From: Asaia bogorensis
GTDB lineage: Bacteria; Pseudomonadota; Alphaproteobacteria; CACIAM-22H2
NCBI GenBank assembly: GCA_945901855.1
Contig: CAMDLT010000039.1
Coordinates: 1 to 38,624, forward strand
DNA: 38,624 nucleotides
Direction: 5' to 3'
Below, in pieces: positions 17,492 to 25,944 of this stretch; positions within the stretch are counted from its first letter, which is position 1; each line of letters starts with the position of its first letter. Both the position numbers and the translations under genes were made by a program. Under the pieces are notes generated by a model, which did not search any database, was not told the DNA's origin, and saw only the letters and a list, made by a program, of their open reading frames with translations.

Positions 17492-17749
17492 CTATTGCCG
17501 CTCTTGGGTCCCGATGCGCCGCCCGGCCGCGTCGCGCACCACCATGCGCTTGGGCCCGTCGGGCTCGATCGTGCCGGTGCGCCGGCCTTGCGCATCGCGC
17601 AGGATCTGGCGCCCGCTGGGCTCGATCTCGACGGTGCCCGTCCGCCGCCCCTGCGCATCGCGCTGAACAAGCGTCTCGGCCCGAGCAGCGCCAAGCGCAA
17701 AAAAATCTGCCACGAACAAAAAGATCAGAAGAACTGGCAACCGGCGCAT
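17492..17749 (-). CDS. Small exported protein with three RDAxGRRxGT repeats
   Basis: An 85-aa protein with a signal peptide (MRRLPVLLIFLFVADFFALG ending at ARA) and a mature part made of three short tandem repeats: RDAQGRRTGT, RDAQGRRTGT and RDAAGRRIGT, each followed by about ten variable residues. It is probably periplasmic. Function unknown; short G-R-R-x-G-T repeats may form beta-strands. I start at 17749 because GGAGG lies eight bases upstream; an in-frame ATG at 17764 overlaps that site. It is 58 bases from the end of the glycosyltransferase gene on the same strand. Confidence 0.75.
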   Translation of the reverse strand: MRRLPVLLIFLFVADFFALGAARAETLVQRDAQGRRTGTVEIEPSGRQILRDAQGRRTGTIEPDGPKRMVVRDAAGRRIGTQERQ

Positions 17750-17807
17750 CGCGTTTTCCTCCATGCCGGGAAAACGCGGCGCAGAGATAACCTATTCCGC
17801 GCGCGGC

Positions 17808-18881
17808 CTACTCGGCCGCAGCCGCAGCCGCCGTCGGCCCGCCGACGCCGCGCGGGCGCAGATGGTCGGCGAATTGGCGTGCACACTCGGCCCAGCTGTA
17901 GCGCGCCGCGTGTTCGCGCGCCCGCTCGCGCGGGATTTCCAGTGCGCGCAAACATGCGGCCCGCAGATCAGCGTCCATTGCACCGCCCGACCGCTCGGCC
18001 GGAACGTCGCCAAGCACGTCCAGCGGACCCGTGACCGGGAAAGCTGCGACCGGCGTGCCGCACGCCATCGCTTCGAGCAGGACCAGGCCGAACGTGTCGG
18101 TCTTGGACGGGAACACGAACACGTCGGCGGCCGCATACACGCGCGCCAATTCTGCCTGCTGCAGCACCCCCAAATAGCTGACCTCCGGATATTTGGCCTT
18201 GAGGGACGCCATCGCGGGCCCCTCGCCGACCACCCATTTGGAGCCCGGCAGATCGAGCGCCAAAAACGCCTCGACGTTTTTTTCGACCGCCACGCGCCCG
18301 ACATAGACGAAAATCGGCGGCTTGGTGTCGAGCCGGTCGCGCGGCCCCGGCTTGAAAATTTCCAGATCCACGCCGCGCGTCCACAGCACGACGTTCTTGA
18401 AGCCCCATTTGTCGAGATCGGCTTTGACCGTGGGCGTGGGCACCATCACGCGGCTGGCGGGCGCGTGGAAGCGGCGCAAGACCGAATAGCTGAGGCCGAC
18501 GGGCAACCGCGTGCGCGCTTCGACATATTCGGGAAACCGCGTGTGGTAGGCGGTCGTGAACGGCAGGCCGCGCTTCAAGCACGCCTTGCGCGCAGCCCAC
18601 CCCAGCGGACCTTCGGTTGCGATATGCACGGCGTCGGGCGCAAACCCGTCGATCAGTTTGCCAACGCTCCCCGCCCCTGCCAGCGACAGGCGAATTTCGG
18701 GGTATGTGGGGCATGGAAACGTCGTGAACCGTTCGGGCGCCACCATCTCGACCGTGTGGCCCGCCCGCTCAAGCTCGCGTTTGGTTTCGGTCAGGGTGCG
18801 CACCACGCCGTTGACCTGGGGGCGCCACGCATCGGTCACGATCGCGATGCGCAGGGATTTGCCGGTTGCGGTTGCGATCAT
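17808..18881 (-). CDS. Family 4 glycosyltransferase
   Basis: A 357-aa GT-B fold enzyme. The N-terminal domain starts RIAIVTDAWRPQVNGVVRTL, typical of GT4 enzymes related to mannosyltransferases and sulfolipid-type transferases. The C-terminal domain has FVYVGRVAVEKN and the nucleotide-sugar E-x7-E region as SKTDTFGLVLLEAMACGTPV. The acceptor is probably a membrane lipid, but the sugar and acceptor cannot be read. Its start overlaps the stop of the LpxH-like phosphoesterase (ATGA), a pairing seen in many alphaproteobacteria. The C-terminus ends in an unusual run of alanines. Confidence 0.9.
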   Translation of the reverse strand: MIATATGKSLRIAIVTDAWRPQVNGVVRTLTETKRELERAGHTVEMVAPERFTTFPCPTYPEIRLSLAGAGSVGKLIDGFAPDAVHIATEGPLGWAARKACLKRGLPFTTAYHTRFPEYVEARTRLPVGLSYSVLRRFHAPASRVMVPTPTVKADLDKWGFKNVVLWTRGVDLEIFKPGPRDRLDTKPPIFVYVGRVAVEKNVEAFLALDLPGSKWVVGEGPAMASLKAKYPEVSYLGVLQQAELARVYAAADVFVFPSKTDTFGLVLLEAMACGTPVAAFPVTGPLDVLGDVPAERSGGAMDADLRAACLRALEIPRERAREHAARYSWAECARQFADHLRPRGVGGPTAAAAAAE

Positions 18882-19729
18882 CGCACGCTCTCCATCATGT
18901 CGAATTTGCGGATCTCGGCCCAATGGACGATTTGGAAGCTGCCGTCCCAGTCTTCGACCAGGGCCGTGCAGCTTTCCACCCAGTCGCCGTCGTTCATGTA
19001 GAGCATGCCGTCGATCGTGCGGATTTCGGCTTTGTGGATATGGCCGCAAATCACGCCGTCGAGCCCGCGCCGACGCGCTTCGTTGGCCAAGGCCATTTCG
19101 AAATCGTCGATGTATTTGACGGCGTTCTTGACCTTGTGCTTGAGCCAGGCCGACAGCGACCAATAGGGAAAGCCAAGGGCGCGCCTGGCGCGGTTGAACC
19201 AGTCGTTCGACCAGAGCGCCCAGTTGTACGCATGGTCGCCAAGGAAGGCGAGCCAGCGCGCATAGCGCACCACGCCGTCGAACGCGTCGCCATGGATGAC
19301 CAGCAGCTTGCGCCCGTCGACGGTTTCGTGGACCGCGTCGCCCGCCACGAAGATGCCGCCGAAATGCAGGTCCAGATAGTCGCGCAGCATTTCGTCGTGG
19401 TTGCCGGGAATGTAGATCACATCGGTGCCCTTGCGCGCCTTGCGCAGCACCTTCTGGACCACGTCGTTGTGCGATTGCTGCCAAAACCAGCTCTGTTTCA
19501 AACGCCATCCATCGACGATGTCGCCGACCAGATACAGCCGGTCGCTTTCGTTGTGGCGCAGAAAATCGAGCAGGAAGTCCGCCTTGCAGCCGCGCGTGCC
19601 CAAATGGATGTCGGACAAAAAGATCGCGCGCCAGCGCCGCGCATCGGGTTCGTCCCCCGGAACGGGAAGAGCGCCGCGATCGAGACCGTCGGGCACATGC
19701 AAAAACTTTTTGTCCACAAAACGATCCAC
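18878..19729 (-). CDS. LpxH-like metallophosphoesterase
   Basis: A 283-aa calcineurin-like phosphoesterase related to UDP-2,3-diacylglucosamine diphosphatases. All metal-binding motifs are present: SDIHLG (Asp40, His42), GDIVDG (Asp70), GNHDE (Asn110, His111), HGD (His146) and GHIHK (His230, His232). The SHNDVVQKVLRKARKGT segment is typical of the alphaproteobacterial branch. The lipid A role is inferred from family membership; the branch also acts on other nucleotide or lipid substrates. The start is a GTG at 19729; a second GTG at 19717 is possible. It is cotranscribed with the glycosyltransferase. Confidence 0.87.
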   Translation of the reverse strand: MDRFVDKKFLHVPDGLDRGALPVPGDEPDARRWRAIFLSDIHLGTRGCKADFLLDFLRHNESDRLYLVGDIVDGWRLKQSWFWQQSHNDVVQKVLRKARKGTDVIYIPGNHDEMLRDYLDLHFGGIFVAGDAVHETVDGRKLLVIHGDAFDGVVRYARWLAFLGDHAYNWALWSNDWFNRARRALGFPYWSLSAWLKHKVKNAVKYIDDFEMALANEARRRGLDGVICGHIHKAEIRTIDGMLYMNDGDWVESCTALVEDWDGSFQIVHWAEIRKFDMMESVR

Positions 19730-19855
19730 AAGCCCACCCCATATATGGATGTCGTCAGGAATTCATCTTCTGTATATTGTTTTTGTGGTAACAAACTTAA
19801 GTGAATATTCCATTGCGGTCGAATTTCTTCATAGATTCACAGGAACGTCACGCCG

Positions 19856-20749
19856 ATGTCACAAGAACCGGTTGCGTTGCCGCCTTTGCTGGTCGTCTAC
19901 AACCCGATCGCCGGGCGCCGACGACGTCGCTTTCTGTCGCGCGTTCTGGAACAGCTCGAAGGCCGGGCGGCATCCGTTCGCCTCGAACCCACCAAGGCGC
20001 GCGGCGACGCGCAGGCGCTGGCGCAAGCGGCGGCGGCAGGCGGCGCCACGCGCCTGGTCGTCGCGGGCGGCGACGGCACGATCAACGAAGCGCTGAACGG
20101 GCTTTCGGGCAGCAAGGTTGCGCTTGGCATCGTGCCGCTGGGCACGGCGAACGTGCTGGCGGCCGAACTTGGCATCGGCCAGTCGGCGCGCACCGTGGCG
20201 GCAGCGATCCTCGACGGGCGGCAGCACAGCGTGACGCTGGGCACCGTCAACGGCCGGCGCTTTTCGATGATGGCGGGCGTCGGCTTCGATGCGCATGTGG
20301 TGCGCGACGTATCGAGCAAACTCAAGCGCGCGATCGGCAAGGGCGCCTACGTGCTGGAGACGTTGCGCCAGCTCGTCGTCTACAAAAGCAAATTCTACGA
20401 CGTGCGCGTCGACGGCGTCGCCATGCGCGCGGCATCGCTCTTGGTTTGCAACGGCCATTATTACGGCGGCCGGTTCGTCGCCGCCCCGCAGGCGCGCCTG
20501 GAAAATCCCGATTTGCAGGTCGTGCTGTTCCAGCGCAAGGGGCGTTTTGCGATCTTGCGCTATACGCTGGCGCTGGCCTTGGGGCGCCTGCCGACGCGCG
20601 AGGATGTGCGCATCGTATCGGCGCGGACGATCGAGATCGACGGCCCCGCAGGCGAGCCCGTGCAAGGCGACGGCGACATCGTGGCGCATCTGCCCGCGCG
20701 CTTCGAAGCGATGCCGGACGCCGCGATTTTGGTGGGTCCGCCGGGGTGA
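19856..20749 (+). CDS. Diacylglycerol kinase-family lipid kinase (YegS/BmrU-like)
   Basis: A 297-aa cytoplasmic or membrane-associated kinase. The nucleotide-binding motif VVAGGDGTINEAL (GGDGT at 71-75) and PLGTANVLA at 94-102 are intact, and the YNPIAGRRRRR start is typical of the DAGK catalytic domain. It probably phosphorylates a diacylglycerol-like or sphingoid lipid. It is divergent from the glycosyltransferase-phosphoesterase operon, with an AT-rich 126-base gap between them, so it may belong to the same lipid pathway. That link is by context only. Confidence 0.9.
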   Translation: MSQEPVALPPLLVVYNPIAGRRRRRFLSRVLEQLEGRAASVRLEPTKARGDAQALAQAAAAGGATRLVVAGGDGTINEALNGLSGSKVALGIVPLGTANVLAAELGIGQSARTVAAAILDGRQHSVTLGTVNGRRFSMMAGVGFDAHVVRDVSSKLKRAIGKGAYVLETLRQLVVYKSKFYDVRVDGVAMRAASLLVCNGHYYGGRFVAAPQARLENPDLQVVLFQRKGRFAILRYTLALALGRLPTREDVRIVSARTIEIDGPAGEPVQGDGDIVAHLPARFEAMPDAAILVGPPG

Positions 20750-20771
20750 ATCCCTGCGAACCGCAATCGCG

Positions 20772-21935
20772 TTAGCCCGCCAGTTGGGCGCGCCGTGCCG
20801 CGTCGTTTTGGAAGGCGGCCAGCGTTTTTTCCAGATCGGCGCGCGCGATCTCGCGCGTGATGAACACGAATTTCGAGCGCCGATCCGCATCGGGCCATGC
20901 CGGCAAGCGGGCCGGCGGGTGGAACAGGTGCTGCACGCCATGCACCACGACCGGCTGGTCCTCGCCCGCGATATTGACGATGCCTTTCATGCGCAGCAAA
21001 TCTGCGCCGCGCGACTGGGCCAAGCTGCCAAGCCAGCTTGCGACCACGTCCCAATCCATCGGCGCATCCACCGTCAAGCAATGCGCGCGGATGCGATCGT
21101 CGTGGCGGTTGACGTCCAGATGGTCGTGCCCGTGCCCGTGCCCGTGGGCGTGGTCGTGGTCGTGGTCGGGGCCATGCGTGTGGTCATGGTCATGGTCATG
21201 ACCCTTTTTGGCAGCGTAGGCTTCTTCGGCGAGCCAGCGGCGCACATCGGCGGTTTTGGTCTCGGGGTTGTAGAGCCCGGCATCGAACAACGCGGCGGGA
21301 TCGACCTCGCCCAACGTCGCCACGACGATCGGCGCCGCCGGATTGATTGCGGCCAGGCGCTGGCGCAAGGCGGCCACGGCGGAAGGATCGGCAATATCGG
21401 TCTTCGTCAAAATCAGACGGTCGGCAACGGCGATCTGCTTGACGCTTTCGAACTGCGCGCCAAGCTGCGCCTCGGCATTGACCGCATCCACCGTCGTCAC
21501 CACACCGTCGAGCCGGTAATAGGCCGCCAGGACGGGATCGTCCATCAGCGTGTGCAGAATGGGCGCAGGGTCCGCAAGGCCCGTGGTTTCGATCACCACG
21601 CGCTTGAATTCGGGCACTTGGCCGCGCACGCGCTTCAGATACAGCTCGCGCAAGGCCACTTCCAGATCGCCGCGCACCGTGCAGCACAGGCAGCCCGAAT
21701 TCATCTTCACGAACTGGGTCTGCGCGGTCGGATCGACATGGTTCAGAAGTTCGCCCTGCACCAGCAGATCGTCGAGCCCGATTTCGCCGAACTCGTTGAT
21801 GATCACGGCCGTCTGCGCCATGCCGGGATGGCGCAAAAGCTTCGCCAGCAGCGTGGTCTTGCCGCTGCCAAGGAAGCCGGTGAGCACGGAAATGGGAATG
21901 GGCGTCCAACCGCCCGCTTGGTTGCTTGGGGTCAT
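20772..21935 (-). CDS. COG0523/CobW-family GTPase with His-rich loop
   Basis: A 387-aa G3E GTPase of the metal-chaperone type. The P-loop GFLGSGKT is at 20-27, the metal-binding CxCC (GCLCC, Cys82, Cys84, Cys85) at 81-85, and the TKTD base-recognition motif at 177-180. A very His/Asp-rich linker at residues 246-272 (about 13 His) lies before the CobW C-terminal domain, and probably binds zinc or another metal ion. Such proteins deliver Zn, Co or Ni to client enzymes. Neighbours do not include a zinc transporter or cobalamin gene, and I see no Zur-like palindrome in the 74-base upstream gap, so the metal is undecided. Confidence 0.9.
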   Translation of the reverse strand: MTPSNQAGGWTPIPISVLTGFLGSGKTTLLAKLLRHPGMAQTAVIINEFGEIGLDDLLVQGELLNHVDPTAQTQFVKMNSGCLCCTVRGDLEVALRELYLKRVRGQVPEFKRVVIETTGLADPAPILHTLMDDPVLAAYYRLDGVVTTVDAVNAEAQLGAQFESVKQIAVADRLILTKTDIADPSAVAALRQRLAAINPAAPIVVATLGEVDPAALFDAGLYNPETKTADVRRWLAEEAYAAKKGHDHDHDHTHGPDHDHDHAHGHGHGHDHLDVNRHDDRIRAHCLTVDAPMDWDVVASWLGSLAQSRGADLLRMKGIVNIAGEDQPVVVHGVQHLFHPPARLPAWPDADRRSKFVFITREIARADLEKTLAAFQNDAARRAQLAG

Positions 21936-22009
21936 GGATCCGTGAATAGCACGGCGCGCCGCGTGCGCAAACGTGACCTTGGGCGGCTCCGTTTGCTAGA
22001 CTGGCACGC

Positions 22010-23332
22010 ATGAAAGCCGTATCGATCCCGCCGCGTGTGCTGCTGCTTGGGTTTGCGATCGGAATCGTGCTGTTCGCCGGGCTTTATTGGAGCCTCGCGC
22101 GCGGCGGCCGGGTGCCCGAGCTTGGCGTTGTCGTGCTGTGCGCGGCGATGGCGCTGGGGGCATGTCTGGGGGCGATCGCATTCGCGCTGCGCCAAAGCGG
22201 GGCCGATGCCGCGGCCGAGCAGCGCTTGATGGGCGCGCAATTGGCGGCAGCGCGCACAGCCACGGCCCAGCTCGAAACGCAAATCGCGCACGACCGGCAA
22301 TGGCTCGAAGCGATCCTGCACGATTTGAGCGACGCGGTAATGGTGCTCGACGAACAGTTCCGCCTGTTGCTGTGCAATGCGCGCGCGCATGCGCTGCTGG
22401 CGCCGTGCGGGCTGGTCGGGCTGCGGCGCGATGCAGGCAACCTGGTCGATCTTGCGGGCGCCGGCGATGCGTTTGCGGCGGCGCGAAGCGACGGCCATGC
22501 GACGGCCGCCTTGCGCTTGCGCGACGGGCGCGGCCCGTTCGAGGCACGCATTGCCTGGATCGGCGACGCGACGCACGGCCATGTCTATGCCGTGACCCTT
22601 GGCGGCGGCATCGGCGCGGGCGACCTTGCGCTTGCGCGCGTTCCCGCACGGCCGGAATTCTACGATTTCGATTTGGTGCGTCTGCGCGAGGTCCCGGCAG
22701 CCGTCGCCTTGCGGCCCTTGTCGGCGCTCGCCTATTGCGTGTTCGATCTGGAAACGACCGGGCTCGACATTGCGGGCGACCAGATCGTGTCGGTTGGGGC
22801 CGTGCGCGCGCTCGGCACGCGCGTGCTGGCGGGCGAAACATTTTCGACGCTCGTCGATCCCGGCCGCCCGATCCCGGCCGCCTCGACCGCTATCCACGGC
22901 ATCGACGATGCGGCCGTGGCAGGCGCGCCCGCGCCGGCCGATGCGATCTTGCGCCTCAAGGATTTTGCGCACGACGCGATTTTGGTCGCGCACAATGCCG
23001 CGTTCGATCTGTCGTTCGTGCGCCGGGCGGCGGCGGCGGGCGGCTATGCGTTCGACAATCCGCCGTTCGACACGCTGCTCATCGCGCGCTGGCTGTTTCC
23101 GGATCTGCCCGACCACAGCCTGGATGCGCTTGGCAAACTTCTGGGCGTCGATCCGGGACGGCGCCATTCCGCGCTCGACGACGCGCGCGCAACGGCGGCG
23201 ATTTTTGCCAGGCTGCTGGAGATGTGCGCCGCGCGCGGCGTTGCAAGCTACGGCGACCTGATGGCGGCATCCAACATGGCGCTCGACATGCGCCGCGCCG
23301 CCCACCAGCTCAGCCAAGCAGGCGGCCCGTAA
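22010..23332 (+). CDS. Membrane-anchored DEDDh 3'-5' exonuclease with a PAS-like middle
   Basis: A 440-aa protein. Two hydrophobic spans (about 9-28 and 38-60) are followed by a helical linker, a PAS-like region (about 98-200, LHDLSDAVMVLDEQFRLLLCN) and a DnaQ-type exonuclease. The catalytic residues are present: FDLETTGLD (Asp246, Glu248), HNAAFD (Asp333), and RRHSALDD (His386, Asp391). It should degrade DNA or RNA at the cytoplasmic face and may be gated by the sensory part. Its 3' end overlaps the DUF294 gene tail-to-tail by 23 bases. The same gene types accompany acetate-permease-like symporters in many bacteria. Confidence 0.88.
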   Translation: MKAVSIPPRVLLLGFAIGIVLFAGLYWSLARGGRVPELGVVVLCAAMALGACLGAIAFALRQSGADAAAEQRLMGAQLAAARTATAQLETQIAHDRQWLEAILHDLSDAVMVLDEQFRLLLCNARAHALLAPCGLVGLRRDAGNLVDLAGAGDAFAAARSDGHATAALRLRDGRGPFEARIAWIGDATHGHVYAVTLGGGIGAGDLALARVPARPEFYDFDLVRLREVPAAVALRPLSALAYCVFDLETTGLDIAGDQIVSVGAVRALGTRVLAGETFSTLVDPGRPIPAASTAIHGIDDAAVAGAPAPADAILRLKDFAHDAILVAHNAAFDLSFVRRAAAAGGYAFDNPPFDTLLIARWLFPDLPDHSLDALGKLLGVDPGRRHSALDDARATAAIFARLLEMCAARGVASYGDLMAASNMALDMRRAAHQLSQAGGP

Positions 23333-24761
23333 ACTCCGCGCGCGTGGCGGCGGCAAACTGGTCGATGGCGCGCAAGGCCTCGGTCAGCCGTCCGCGCTCG
23401 GGCTTCGAAAGCGCGTCCGGGCGCACAAAATTGTCGGGGACCCGCCCCGCGCGCGCATCGGCCAATTGGCTGCGCAGCAGGAAATACGTCACGGTCTCGA
23501 ACGCCGCGCCGAGGGCTGCCGCTTCGTCGGCGCGCAGTTTGTCGAGACGGGCCAAAGCATCGAGCCGTTCGCGCGTGCCGGTCGCCAGAACGCCGTGCGC
23601 GAGCGCGCGAAGCCGCACGTTGGCAACCAACGGCATCGTGCCGTTGAGCTTGAGATCGATCTCCCCCGCATGCGCGCCCGAGCCCAGCGTCGACAGCCGC
23701 CCGAACATGCCGAGCGCGACTTTGAGGCGCCGATCTTCGCCGAGCATCGCCTGCGCGAACCCCGGATAGCGCTTGAGCGCTGCGGCAACCTGGGCGCGCA
23801 GCCGCACGGCAGGGGCGGGATCCCCCCAGATCGGCTCGAAATCGAAGAAAATATCCGCCGTCAGCAAGGCCGCGGGCGTGCGACGGCCGATCCAAGTCGC
23901 AACCTGCTCGCCCCATTGCGCAGCGGTTTTGCGCCATACCGGGTTTTCGGACATGACATTGCCCTTGCACAGCGCAAACCCGACGTTTTCCAGCGTGCGC
24001 GCAAAACGCACCGCAAGCTCGATGAAATAGGCGTCGATGACGGCGTGCGCATCGTCGGGATAGTCGGCCAGCATCATCCCGTGATCCTGGTCGGGCGCAA
24101 GGAAGCTCTCGCCGCGTCCGCCCGATCCCATGATCAGCAGCGTGAAGGCGACCGGCGGCGGTCCAAGCTCGGCCAGATGCGTTTTCAGCACCAAGCGATG
24201 GATGTCGCGGTTGATCTCGGTCACCACGCGCTGGATGTCGGGGGCGGCGAGCCCGTCGTCGAGCAGCGCTTGCGCCAGTTCGATCTGCGCGGCTTTGGCG
24301 GCGCGATGGTCGGCAAGCGCGGTTTCGAGCCCGCCCAAAATGTCGAGTTCGCGCAGCACCCGCGCCCCTGCCGCCGCCAACGCGCCCGCCCGCGCCACAA
24401 GGCCCAGCGGCCGCCCGTGGACATCGACAACCGGCATGTGCCGCCAGCCGCGCCGCCGCAACCTGGCGACGATGCGGTAAAGATGTTCGTCCGCCGACAC
24501 CGCGACCGGGTTCGGCGTCATGAACTGCGCCACGGCGGCGCCGGGTTCGGCCTTGAGCGCGACGCGCGTGACGACGTCGCGCTCGGTCAACAAGCCCACA
24601 AGCTTGCCGTCGGCATCGACCGCCAGCACGGCCGAGGCGTTGGAGGCGGCCAGTTGCGCCAGCGCTGCTTCGATCGGCAGATCGAGCGATACGACCGGCA
24701 CGATGTCGAGCGCGTCGCTAGCCCGGCCCAAGAACAGTTCGAGCGCGGTGCGCCCCGCCAT
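23310..24761 (-). CDS. CBS-pair / DUF294 putative nucleotidyltransferase
   Basis: A 483-aa cytoplasmic protein. Two CBS domains occupy about residues 20-125 (AVLAVDADGKLVGLLTERDVV and MPVVDVHGRPLGLV), usually binding adenine nucleotides. The DUF294 nucleotidyltransferase core follows, with GSGGRGE at 212-218 and the DxD pair at 224-226 that hold metal and nucleotide, as in GlnD-like enzymes. The C-terminal DUF294_C part follows. It lacks the N-terminal cyclic-nucleotide domain found in many relatives. The start ATG overlaps the upstream stop by one base. Target unknown; the neighbouring symporter is a candidate for regulation. Confidence 0.88.
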   Translation of the reverse strand: MAGRTALELFLGRASDALDIVPVVSLDLPIEAALAQLAASNASAVLAVDADGKLVGLLTERDVVTRVALKAEPGAAVAQFMTPNPVAVSADEHLYRIVARLRRRGWRHMPVVDVHGRPLGLVARAGALAAAGARVLRELDILGGLETALADHRAAKAAQIELAQALLDDGLAAPDIQRVVTEINRDIHRLVLKTHLAELGPPPVAFTLLIMGSGGRGESFLAPDQDHGMMLADYPDDAHAVIDAYFIELAVRFARTLENVGFALCKGNVMSENPVWRKTAAQWGEQVATWIGRRTPAALLTADIFFDFEPIWGDPAPAVRLRAQVAAALKRYPGFAQAMLGEDRRLKVALGMFGRLSTLGSGAHAGEIDLKLNGTMPLVANVRLRALAHGVLATGTRERLDALARLDKLRADEAAALGAAFETVTYFLLRSQLADARAGRVPDNFVRPDALSKPERGRLTEALRAIDQFAAATRAEFTGRLLG

Positions 24762-25393
24762 CAGCCCGCCAACGCCGCGCGCAACGGCTCGGCCTGCAGC
24801 ATCGGGCGCAAATCCTGCAGGTACGACACCATGCCGAATTTGACCCCGCCCGACACGGCCTGGTAGTCGGCATCGTGGACGCCGGATTTGACCGGCATCG
24901 TTTCGAACATGCGTTTGGCCGAGCGGATGGCGATTTTCTGGGCCGGGCGCGGCGGCTTGGCGATCGCCGCCAGCAGACGCGCCTCGAACACCGCAATGTC
25001 CGGGCCCCAGCCATCGGGCCGGCTTTCGGGCGGTTCGTGCCGGGCAAGGATCTCGGCATAGATCTGCACCAGCCCCGGCACCAGGCGGCGGTCGTCGAGT
25101 GTGCCGGGCTTGCGCAATTCGCCCTCCAGCACCAGCAGCATGTCGGCCAGCACGGTTACAAACGATTCCCAGCGGCAGACAAACAACGCCGCCTGAAATT
25201 CGGCATTGGCAAACGCCGCCTGCCCGTAATGCCCCAGCGAGTTCCGGCAGAACTCCTGCGAGGTGCGCTGCGCCAGCAACGACGCACGCTCGTAGAGAAA
25301 AATCTTCAACGACTCCCGGTCTGCGAGAGGTGCTGCTTTCCAGCGCCGCCAAGTATCCGCGAAATATCTACGAACAGAATTTGTGAAATTCAC
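24761..25393 (-). CDS. Hypothetical protein coupled to the DUF294 gene
   Basis: A protein of about 210 residues with no family that I can name. It is mostly helical and soluble, with motifs such as SLKIFLYERASLLAQRTSQEF and a conserved-looking EFQAALFVCRWESFVTVLADML segment. Its stop overlaps the DUF294 start (TGATG), so the two products are made together. Together they are divergent from the DUF4212-symporter operon. I choose the GTG at 25393 (VNFTNSVRRYFADTW); no strong ribosome binding site is seen and a longer start is possible, so the N-terminus is uncertain. Confidence 0.65.
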   Translation of the reverse strand: MNFTNSVRRYFADTWRRWKAAPLADRESLKIFLYERASLLAQRTSQEFCRNSLGHYGQAAFANAEFQAALFVCRWESFVTVLADMLLVLEGELRKPGTLDDRRLVPGLVQIYAEILARHEPPESRPDGWGPDIAVFEARLLAAIAKPPRPAQKIAIRSAKRMFETMPVKSGVHDADYQAVSGGVKFGMVSYLQDLRPMLQAEPLRAALAG

Positions 25394-25658
25394 GATATTT
25401 TCCGATACTGATAAGACTTGCAGCGTTTCGTTTGAACGTGATACACGGCTCTTAGCTTGTACAACAAGACTCGAAATGCAAGCCTTGTCCGGAGAATGCC
25501 CCCGTAATCTTTCCGCTCCCCAACCTCGCAATCTCCATGCCTTGATTTTGGGCGCGTTCCGTCAGTCGCGGGGCATCGACGCGCACAGTCTTGGCACTTC
25601 CACCGGATGTCGACGGTCGACATTTCAAAGTCCACGAAAAACGAGAGAGGATCCCCCC
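25394..25658. other. Divergent intergenic region before the symporter operon
   Basis: This 265-base gap separates the unknown-DUF294 operon (minus) from the DUF4212-symporter operon (plus). It must hold both promoters. A TTGGCAC near 25592 recalls the -24 half of a sigma-54 promoter, but no TTGC follows at the right distance. I see no gene, RNA or clear operator in it. Confidence 0.5.
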
Positions 25659-25931
25659 ATGGCTGCAAAGCAGCTCACTCAAGAAGAAGCCAAGGCCCAT
25701 TGGGCCAAGACGTCCACGTTGATGTGGACTGCAATGGCGATCTGGTTCTTCTTGAGCTTCGTCGTCCATATTTACGCCCGCGAACTGAACTCGATTTCGA
25801 TCCTGGGTTTCCCGATCGGCTTCTGGTTCGTCGCCCAAGGTTCGATCACCGGGTACGTGATCCTTTGCTTCTGGTCCTCGTCGGCCCAGAACGCGATCGA
25901 CCGCGAATTCGGCGTCGACGAAGAATCGTAA
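25659..25931 (+). CDS. DUF4212 symporter small subunit
   Basis: A 90-aa membrane protein with two spans (about 21-41 and 50-73) and the family motif AHWAKTSTLMW with the later FPIGFWFVAQGSI. DUF4212 (TIGR03647) proteins are the presumed small subunit of VC_2705-type sodium:solute symporters and are always found just before the large subunit, as here. A purine-rich site (GAGAGAGG) precedes the ATG. The stop lies 13 bases before the symporter start, so the pair is cotranscribed. Confidence 0.92.
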   Translation: MAAKQLTQEEAKAHWAKTSTLMWTAMAIWFFLSFVVHIYARELNSISILGFPIGFWFVAQGSITGYVILCFWSSSAQNAIDREFGVDEES

Positions 25932-25944
25932 GGAGCGCTCAGCC

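Noticed and set aside
25585-25612. Sigma-54 promoter before the DUF4212-symporter operon
   Set aside because: A TTGGCAC half-site is present, but the required TTGC half is missing at the correct spacing.
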